A stretch of 30,228 nt of DNA from the NCBI GenBank assembly GCA_001784535.1, contig MFRJ01000110.1:6562-36789 (forward strand), in the 5' to 3' direction. The translations under genes were made by a program, and so were the position numbers. Below, piece after piece: positions 25,044 through 30,228 of this stretch (within the stretch, counting starts at the first letter, position 1; the number at the start of each line of letters is the position of its first letter). Source of the DNA: Candidatus Melainabacteria bacterium GWA2_34_9. Its GTDB lineage: Bacteria; Cyanobacteriota; Vampirovibrionia; Gastranaerophilales; UBA9971. Under the pieces are notes generated by a model that was given only the letters and a program-made list of their open reading frames with translations, made no database searches and had not been told where the DNA came from.

Positions 25044-26327
25044 TTACTTAATATCTTTAACTTCTTCCAAAACTCTTTGTTTGGCGATGTCTTTTCTGTA
25101 TTTCATGCTGTCAAAATGGATTAAATCAATTGCTTCATAAGCTAAATCGCGAGCCCTGTGCTGCGTGGAGGCTTTTGCAACTACTGATAAAACACGTCCG
25201 CCATTTGTAAGAGTTTCGTCATAGATATTTTTTGTGGTTGCGGCATGGAAAATTAAAACACTGTCATCGTCAATTTCGTCAAGCCCTTCGATAAGCTGAC
25301 CTTTTTTGAATTTGTTGGGATATCCTGAACAAGTTAGGTTTATGCAGACAGAATGATCTTCGCTTATGTTCAAAAACTCGTAATCATCGGATAAAGCACC
25401 GATAGAAGCTGAGTACATAACAGCAAATAAATCATCATTCAAGAGAGGAAGTATTGTTTGGGCTTCCGGGTCGCCAAAACTTACATTTACTCCAATTAAA
25501 TAAGGATTATCTTTGTCGTCTATGATTATATTTGCTTTTAAAACTCCGCAGCAACTCATTTTTTCGGAATTTAAACCGTCAATCAACGGAAAGAAAATTT
25601 TATGGGCAATTTTTTCTTCAAGTTGTTCATCCAGATAAGAAACAGGTGCATAAGCTCCCATTCCTTCCGTTAAATATCCGCTGTTTCCTTCTTCTGATTT
25701 TTTGTATACATAAGCAGAAGAAAGAGGAAGAGCATTATAACCGTCCGTTATTACGTGAAAAGTAACATGTTTGCCCACAATGAAGTCTTCTATAATTATG
25801 GGTTTATATAAATTATTCATGCAAAACGTTATTGCGTTTTTGGCTTCGTTGAAAGATTCGCAGATTATTGTTCCTGAGCCGGGCGATCTGCTGTCAAATT
25901 TTAAAACAAGCGGATACTGGGCTTTTCTTGCGTGTTCAATAGCCTGCGCTTCCTTGTCATAAGTTCCAAAAGGAGCTGTCGGGATTTTGTACTTGTGGAA
26001 AAATTTCTTGGCAAAACCTTTGTTTTTTTCGATTTTTGAGAAAGCAATACCTGCTCCAAATACAGGAATGTTTTCCATTCTTAATAAATCGGCTATTCCT
26101 GAGTTTATGGCGGTGTCTGATTCGACAATAGTTAGGTTGATTTCATTGGTTTTTATGAATTCGATCAGGTTTTTTGTATCGTCTTCGCGGATTTCAATGA
26201 ATTCAGCAAGGTTTTTTATACCTGCATTTTTAAAAGTGCAGAAAATTTTGTCTACAAGATTGCTCTGAGACAGTTTCCATATAATGGCGTGTTCTTTTCC
26301 GCCTGAACCTAAGACTAAAACTTTCAT
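25044..26327 (-). CDS. purD: PurD-like phosphoribosylamine-glycine ligase homologue, altered conserved sites
   Basis: 427 residues, full family length, with PurD order throughout: N-terminal VLGSGGKEHAIIWKL, FGAG, FAKKFFHKYKIPTA, ATP-grasp part, EGMGAYAP, SFGDPEAQ, TNGGRVL, YRKDIAKQRV. PurD joins phosphoribosylamine and glycine with ATP in purine synthesis. Several positions that are nearly invariant in the family differ: PGNAG is FKNAG (32-36), GPE is ESD (69-71), KADGLAAGKG is KFDSRSPGSG (143-152, losing the second Lys), GGMGAY is EGMGAY (E221), and EFN-R-GDPE is GVN-S-GDPE (Glu replaced by G279). No stop or frameshift, so it is under selection. It may be a divergent PurD or a paralogue with another role. 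The ATG at 26327 has a poor ribosome site. Confidence 0.75.
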   Translation of the reverse strand: MKVLVLGSGGKEHAIIWKLSQSNLVDKIFCTFKNAGIKNLAEFIEIREDDTKNLIEFIKTNEINLTIVESDTAINSGIADLLRMENIPVFGAGIAFSKIEKNKGFAKKFFHKYKIPTAPFGTYDKEAQAIEHARKAQYPLVLKFDSRSPGSGTIICESFNEAKNAITFCMNNLYKPIIIEDFIVGKHVTFHVITDGYNALPLSSAYVYKKSEEGNSGYLTEGMGAYAPVSYLDEQLEEKIAHKIFFPLIDGLNSEKMSCCGVLKANIIIDDKDNPYLIGVNVSFGDPEAQTILPLLNDDLFAVMYSASIGALSDDYEFLNISEDHSVCINLTCSGYPNKFKKGQLIEGLDEIDDDSVLIFHAATTKNIYDETLTNGGRVLSVVAKASTQHRARDLAYEAIDLIHFDSMKYRKDIAKQRVLEEVKDIK

Positions 26328-26358
26328 CCAAATCTGCTTTCAATCAAATACAAATTTA

Positions 26359-26408
26359 ATTATAACAACAAATTGTTTTTTGTAAATTTTTGTTGCAGGA
26401 GGTGTCAA
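26359..26408 (-). promoter_or_regulatory. purD promoter region
   Basis: Minus strand: TTGACA (26408-26403), 18 nt, TACAAA (26384-26379), as at glmU and rplJ. An overlapping alternative is TTTACA (26386-26381), 16 nt, TATAAT (26364-26359). Either gives a short leader for purD. Confidence 0.5.
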
Positions 26409-26478
26409 TTTTTTATATTCAGGAGATTTATTTAAATGTGTTTATTAAATTAAATTAAAAAATTTATAGGAGAAACAA

Positions 26479-26754
26479 ATGCAAACAATAGGACTTAATC
26501 CTCAGAAAAACAATAAACCGGCTTTTGGGTGTAATGTTTGTGGTGAGATTAAACAAATTTTCTTAAACAATAAAATTAAAGAAGAAATTGCTGATAAATT
26601 TATAAAAGAAGAAACTAAGCCGTTGAGCGCAGGACTATTCAGGAAGGCTCGTACTCACGAATCAATGGCTGAATATTGTTTAGGACGATTGAAGAAAGAT
26701 TTTGTTGAGGCTACCAGCTCATTTTTTAAAGACAGCGGTGGATGTGCCGGTTAA
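26479..26754 (+). CDS. Small protein with N-terminal FG motif and cysteines, unknown function
   Basis: 91 residues. KPAFGCNVCGE puts FG at residues 16-17 followed at once by a Cys-x2-Cys pair; a further Cys is near residue 67 and one in the C-terminal GGCAG. The middle is basic and helical. AGGAG lies 7 nt before the ATG, so translation is likely. It is divergent from purD and followed after 28 nt by another small gene of the FG set, probably cotranscribed. The cysteines might bind metal, but there is no complete known zinc motif. Confidence 0.65.
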   Translation: MQTIGLNPQKNNKPAFGCNVCGEIKQIFLNNKIKEEIADKFIKEETKPLSAGLFRKARTHESMAEYCLGRLKKDFVEATSSFFKDSGGCAG

Positions 26755-26782
26755 TTAAAGAAGAATTTAAAAGGAAAAAATT

Positions 26783-27130
26783 ATGATTAATAGTGTAAGT
26801 AGTAGAAATTTAACACAAAGAAATTTAGGATTTTCTTCAACGCCGGAACAGCTTAGAGCGTATTTGAAATCTCCGCAAGCTAAAGAAGACGGTGTAAGAC
26901 TTTCTCATCAAACCAGGCTTAAGGCGGATATGGAAATTAATCCACCCGGAAGAAAATTTTGTCTTTTTTTAACAACAGACCCAAAAAGTAGTCGAGCATT
27001 CCCTAATGTAAAATTAGGCGGTAAGGATGTGTTTGTATATGGAACAACACCTAAAGAAATGATTGCTAAATTGGCAGAAAAAATTGGCGATGGTGTTCTT
27101 AGTTTTACAAAAAAAGTAAAAATCGGTTAA
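26783..27130 (+). CDS. Small protein with N-terminal NLGF motif, paralogue of the gene at 24576
   Basis: 115 residues. QRNLGF (12-17) is followed by SSTPEQLRAYLKSPQAKEDG, aligned with the protein at 24576; here the motif ends FS rather than FG. The second half differs more but keeps a helix KEMIAKLAEKIGDGV near the C-terminus. No signal peptide, membrane segment or catalytic motif is recognised. An AAGG ribosome site lies about 9 nt before the ATG. It follows the gene at 26479 in a probable two-gene transcript that ends at the terminator at 27153. Confidence 0.7.
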   Translation: MINSVSSRNLTQRNLGFSSTPEQLRAYLKSPQAKEDGVRLSHQTRLKADMEINPPGRKFCLFLTTDPKSSRAFPNVKLGGKDVFVYGTTPKEMIAKLAEKIGDGVLSFTKKVKIG

Positions 27131-27152
27131 TTATTTAAATTACAAAAATTAC

Positions 27153-27184
27153 AAAAATGCTGTGGATTTATTCACAGCATTTTT
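27153..27184 (+). terminator. Intrinsic terminator after the small paralogue gene
   Basis: AAAAATGCTGTG (27153-27164), 8-nt loop, CACAGCATTTTT (27173-27184): perfect 12-bp stem with the T-run in its 3' arm. Confidence 0.85.
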
Positions 27185-27185
27185 A

Positions 27186-27214
27186 TTGTATATGCTTTAT
27201 TATTGCCATATAAT
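27186..27214 (+). promoter_or_regulatory. purH promoter
   Basis: TTGTAT (27186-27191), 17-nt spacer, perfect TATAAT (27209-27214), beginning 2 nt after the preceding terminator and ending about 32 nt before the purH ATG. No purine riboswitch is seen in the short leader. Confidence 0.6.
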
Positions 27215-27246
27215 GTCCTTAAATTATATTAAAGGATGATTGAGAG

Positions 27247-28800
27247 ATGGGAAATAAAAAAGTTTTCATAAGTGTTTATGATAAAGAAGGAATCGTGGAT
27301 TTTGCAAGGAAACTTCAGCAGAAGTTTGGCTATAATATTGTTTCAACGGGTGGAACCTATAAAGAGCTGAAAGAAAACGGAATTGAAGTGACAGAAATTT
27401 CTGAAATAACAGGGTTTACGGAGCTTCTTCACGGAAAAGTAAAATCTCTTCATCCCAAAGTTTTTGCAGGAATTCTTGCATCAAGAACCCGTGAAGATGA
27501 GGTTAAAGAGCTTAAGGAAAATGAAATTGACACCATTGATATGGTTGTAGTTAACCTTTATCCTTTTGAAGAAGTTTCAAAAGATGAAGAAATGTCTATT
27601 GATGAGCTTTATGAGTATATTGATATAGGCGGAGTTACTTTATTAAGAGCTGCTGCAAAAAATTTCTTTAGTGTAACACCTGTTTTTTCCAATGATATGT
27701 ATGAAAAAGTAATCGAAGACCTTTATGAAAATGACGGGAATACAACTTATGAGCTTAGAAGGGAATTGGCTGTTAGAGCTTTTAGTTATACTGCATCTTA
27801 TGATTCAGTTATATCCGAGCAATTAGCAAAAAGATTATTGGATGAGCCGGAAGAAGAAATGTCTGAAGTCTTTAATTTAAATCTTGAGAAGCTTCAGGAC
27901 TTAAGATACGGAGAAAATCCACATCAAAAAGCCGCTCTTTACGGGAAAACTTCAAATATAAAATTCGAGGTTTTGCACGGAAAAGAGCTTTCTTACAACA
28001 ATATAGTGGATTTAAGCACAGCTTTAGATATTGTCAGTGAATTTATAGATGTTCCTGCTGCGTGTATTATTAAGCACAATAATCCCTGCGGTGTAGCACT
28101 CGGTAACACAATCACAGACGCTTACTTAAAAGCTCATTGCGGTGATCCTATAAGTGCATTTGGTGGAATTATAGGATTAAACGAACCTGTAACTAAAGAA
28201 ATAGCAGAGCATGCCGTACAGATATTTTTTGAAGTTATAGTTGCTCCTGATTTTACTGAAGAAGCGCTGGAAATTCTCAAGTCTAAGAAAAATTTAAGAC
28301 TTGTGAAAATTCCTGTTAATCTTTTGGAATATAGAATGACACAAAAATATACGCTAAAAGACTTGCCGTTTGGCACTTTAATTCAGGATGCCGACAAAGC
28401 AGAGTTGACAGCAGATAATTTTAAAGTTACAACTGTTCAAAAACCTAATGAAAAACAGATAGAAGATATGATTTTTGCCTGGAAAGTAGTAAAACATGTT
28501 GGTTCTAATGGAATAGTTATTGCAAAAGACCTTAGAACACTCGGAATAGGAATGGGGCAGACAAGCAGAATTGCCTCTATAGAAATAGCTCTTAAGCAGG
28601 CATGTGATGAAGCAACTGAAGCAGTAATGGCTAGTGACGGATTCTTGCCCGCTGTAGATAATATTTATGCGGCTGTGCAGTCAAGAATTGGGGCTATAAT
28701 TCAGCCCGGTGGAAGTATAAAAGATGCTGATATTATTGCAGAAGCCGATAGGTATGATATTGCAATGATTATGACGGGTTTAAGACACTTTAAACACTAG
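27247..28800 (+). CDS. purH: Bifunctional AICAR transformylase / IMP cyclohydrolase
   Basis: Last two steps of IMP synthesis. 517 residues, normal length. The N-terminal cyclohydrolase domain shows STGGTYKELKENGI, HGKVKSLHPKVFAGIL and the VVNLYPFEE segment; the C-terminal transformylase shows LRYGENPHQKAALYG, the catalytic KHNNPCGVALG (Lys and His), DPISAFGGIIG and the closing GGSIKDADIIAEAD. The transformylase and cyclohydrolase parts are both intact. Start ATG at 27247, preceded by AAAGGATG. It is followed after 18 nt by plsY and so probably leads a purH-plsY-gpsA transcript. Confidence 0.98.
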   Translation: MGNKKVFISVYDKEGIVDFARKLQQKFGYNIVSTGGTYKELKENGIEVTEISEITGFTELLHGKVKSLHPKVFAGILASRTREDEVKELKENEIDTIDMVVVNLYPFEEVSKDEEMSIDELYEYIDIGGVTLLRAAAKNFFSVTPVFSNDMYEKVIEDLYENDGNTTYELRRELAVRAFSYTASYDSVISEQLAKRLLDEPEEEMSEVFNLNLEKLQDLRYGENPHQKAALYGKTSNIKFEVLHGKELSYNNIVDLSTALDIVSEFIDVPAACIIKHNNPCGVALGNTITDAYLKAHCGDPISAFGGIIGLNEPVTKEIAEHAVQIFFEVIVAPDFTEEALEILKSKKNLRLVKIPVNLLEYRMTQKYTLKDLPFGTLIQDADKAELTADNFKVTTVQKPNEKQIEDMIFAWKVVKHVGSNGIVIAKDLRTLGIGMGQTSRIASIEIALKQACDEATEAVMASDGFLPAVDNIYAAVQSRIGAIIQPGGSIKDADIIAEADRYDIAMIMTGLRHFKH

Positions 28801-28818
28801 GAAATATAGGGGAATTTT

Positions 28819-29433
28819 ATGATCGTACTTTACATAACAACAATAATTTTAGCTTATCTTATAGGTTCGTTTCCGACAGGTTACATACTTGTTAAAGCCT
28901 TAAAAGGAATAGATATAAGAGAAGTAGGAAGCGGAAGTACTGGAGCTACAAACGTAAAAAGAGTTCTCGGAATAAAAGCTTATATTTTTGTTATGTTTGT
29001 CGATGCTTTAAAAGGTCTTTTGCCTGTTCTTGCTGCAAAATATATTGATTCAAAAATGGGTATCATTCTTTCTGATTTTCATATTTTACCTGTACTGGTT
29101 GCTGTTGCGGTTATTATGGGGCATAGTAAATCCATATTTCTTAAATTTACAGGCGGAAAATCTGTTGCTTCAGGCGTTGGAACAATTCTTGGTTTAAATC
29201 CTGTTGTAGGGCTTATTACAATTATAAGCTGGGTGTTTTTGACTTATTTTACAAAAATTGTTTCCATAAGTTCTATTGCGGTTATTTTACTCACTCCTGT
29301 ATGGATGTTTGTGTTTAAACAACCTTTGAGTTACATACTTTATTGTCTTTTAGGTGCTTTATATATTGTTTATCTTCATAGAGAAAACATAAAAAGGCTT
29401 ATTTCTGGAAGTGAAAACAAAATTAGAAATTAA
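28819..29433 (+). CDS. plsY: Glycerol-3-phosphate acyltransferase PlsY
   Basis: Integral membrane enzyme that moves an acyl group from acyl-phosphate to glycerol-3-phosphate, giving lysophosphatidic acid. 204 residues, strongly hydrophobic with several membrane helices. The three family motifs are visible: IGSFPTGYI with GSGSTGATNV (about residues 14-45), GHSKSIFLKFTGGKSVA (about 95-113), and a C-terminal YIVYLHRENIKRL. An AGGGGAA ribosome site precedes the ATG. The gene after it, gpsA, makes its substrate. Confidence 0.96.
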   Translation: MIVLYITTIILAYLIGSFPTGYILVKALKGIDIREVGSGSTGATNVKRVLGIKAYIFVMFVDALKGLLPVLAAKYIDSKMGIILSDFHILPVLVAVAVIMGHSKSIFLKFTGGKSVASGVGTILGLNPVVGLITIISWVFLTYFTKIVSISSIAVILLTPVWMFVFKQPLSYILYCLLGALYIVYLHRENIKRLISGSENKIRN

Positions 29434-29494
29434 CATCTGTGCGGTATTATTAAAAAGCATATAATTAAATTAATTCGGAGGTTTTGAATAAATA

Positions 29495-30228
29495 ATGAAA
29501 TTAGCAGTTTTAGGTGCAGGTAGTTGGGGTTTATGCCTTACAAATCTTTTAAACGATAATTTTGAAGAAATTTGTTTATGGTCAAGAGAAGAAGACCTTA
29601 CCGAAGAGCTTCTTAATACAAAATCAACAAGATTTCCTTTTGAAATAAAACTTGATGATAAAGTTCAAATAACTTCTAATCTTGAAGAAGCAATAAAAGA
29701 CGCAAAAATTATACTGTTTGTTGTTGCTACATCAGGAATAAGACCTGTATGTCAAAAGCTTAAAGAATCAGGAATTACAAAGGATCAGATAATTGTAAAT
29801 GCTTCCAAAGGGCTTGAGTTGCCTGGATTATACAGAATGAGCGAAGTTATTTTACAAGAATTGCCTGAAAATAAAGTTGTCGTTCTTTCAGGTCCTACAC
29901 TTGCAAGAGAAGTGCTTAAAGGGCTTCCGACAGCTGCTTCAGTTGCATGTGCAGATATGGAAACGGCTAATTTTGTACAGGAAAAATTTACTGTCTCTGA
30001 TAAATTCAGGCTTTACAGTAATAATGATGTGATTGGTGTTGAGCTTGGCGGAAGTTTAAAGAACGTTATAGCTATTGCATCAGGCTTTATTGAAGCAATG
30101 GGACTTGGAGATAATGCTAGAGGGGCTCTTTTAACGAGGGGTCTTTCTGAAATGGTGCGAATTAGTGTTGCCCTCGGGGCAAATCCAAGCACTTTATATG
30201 GATTGTCTGGAGTTGGGGATTTAATAGC
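29495..30228 (+). CDS. gpsA: NAD(P)+ glycerol-3-phosphate dehydrogenase, 5' part (runs off window end)
   Basis: Reduces dihydroxyacetone phosphate to glycerol-3-phosphate for phospholipid synthesis. About 244 codons are visible. The N-terminal dinucleotide fold has GAGSWG (residues 8-13); further marks are NASKGLE, LSGPTLAREV and the catalytic-domain segment GVELGGSLKNVIAIASG, with the family lysine (about residue 188). Start ATG at 29495 with GGAGG upstream; the spacing is rather long at 13 nt, but a nearer in-frame start is absent. It lies 61 nt after plsY on the same strand. The C-terminal part is outside the window. Confidence 0.96.
   Translation, partial: MKLAVLGAGSWGLCLTNLLNDNFEEICLWSREEDLTEELLNTKSTRFPFEIKLDDKVQITSNLEEAIKDAKIILFVVATSGIRPVCQKLKESGITKDQIIVNASKGLELPGLYRMSEVILQELPENKVVVLSGPTLAREVLKGLPTAASVACADMETANFVQEKFTVSDKFRLYSNNDVIGVELGGSLKNVIAIASGFIEAMGLGDNARGALLTRGLSEMVRISVALGANPSTLYGLSGVGDLI

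Noticed and set aside
1..30228. CRISPR arrays, insertion sequences, tRNA or rRNA genes
   Set aside because: No regularly spaced repeats, transposase-like proteins, terminal repeats or tRNA cloverleaf sequences were seen on either strand.

Overview
The window (about one third G+C, dense, no rRNA or tRNA genes seen) looks like chromosome from a non-photosynthetic cyanobacterial relative, most likely a Vampirovibrionia/Melainabacteria lineage such as the Gastranaerophilales. The strongest clue is that the RNA polymerase largest subunit is split into rpoC1 (gamma) and rpoC2 (beta'), with a cyanobacterial-size insertion of about 650 residues in rpoC2, while rplJ-rplL still sits directly upstream of rpoB as in most other bacteria. 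The low G+C, frequent TTG starts, and a set of small lineage-specific proteins with an N-terminal Phe-Gly motif fit this placement. Placement is inferred from gene content, not from a tree.

Layout. 1-981: 5' part of ilvB (acetolactate synthase), minus strand. 1285-2685: a gene for a degenerate receiver-like protein and two small proteins with an N-terminal FG motif. 2750-13857: the transcription/translation block. A consensus promoter drives a leader of about 600 nt that holds a candidate 20-codon peptide, several inverted repeats, an L10-type autoregulatory RNA and an intrinsic terminator. Then come rplJ, rplL, a strong hairpin terminator/attenuator, rpoB, rpoC1, rpoC2 and a strong terminator. 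13856-21884: a chemosensory/c-di-GMP block. An MCP-like protein, a hybrid CheA with a receiver domain and an HD-domain protein are on the minus strand; divergent from them are a receiver-GAF-like-GGDEF diguanylate cyclase and a double-CheW protein. This is a compact Wsp-like arrangement without CheR or CheB in the window. 21898-24401: prs and glmU on the minus strand. 24576-27130: three more small genes (two of them clear paralogues) interleaved with a purD homologue that is altered at several conserved positions. 27209-30228: purH, plsY and the 5' part of gpsA.

How parts work together. The rplJL-rpoBC1C2 block appears controlled by ribosomal protein feedback and two attenuator-like hairpins. 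The MCP, CheA and double-CheW proteins could form a sensory array that phosphorylates the receiver of the diguanylate cyclase. prs supplies PRPP and purD/purH act in purine synthesis; glmU makes UDP-GlcNAc for the envelope; gpsA supplies glycerol-3-phosphate to PlsY for phospholipid synthesis. Three promoters (rplJ, glmU, purD) share the architecture TTGACA-18 nt-TACAA(A/T), and each faces away from a small FG-motif gene whose start codon lies 70-76 nt away on the other side. That recurring divergent pairing, and the FG family itself, are the least explained features of the window.
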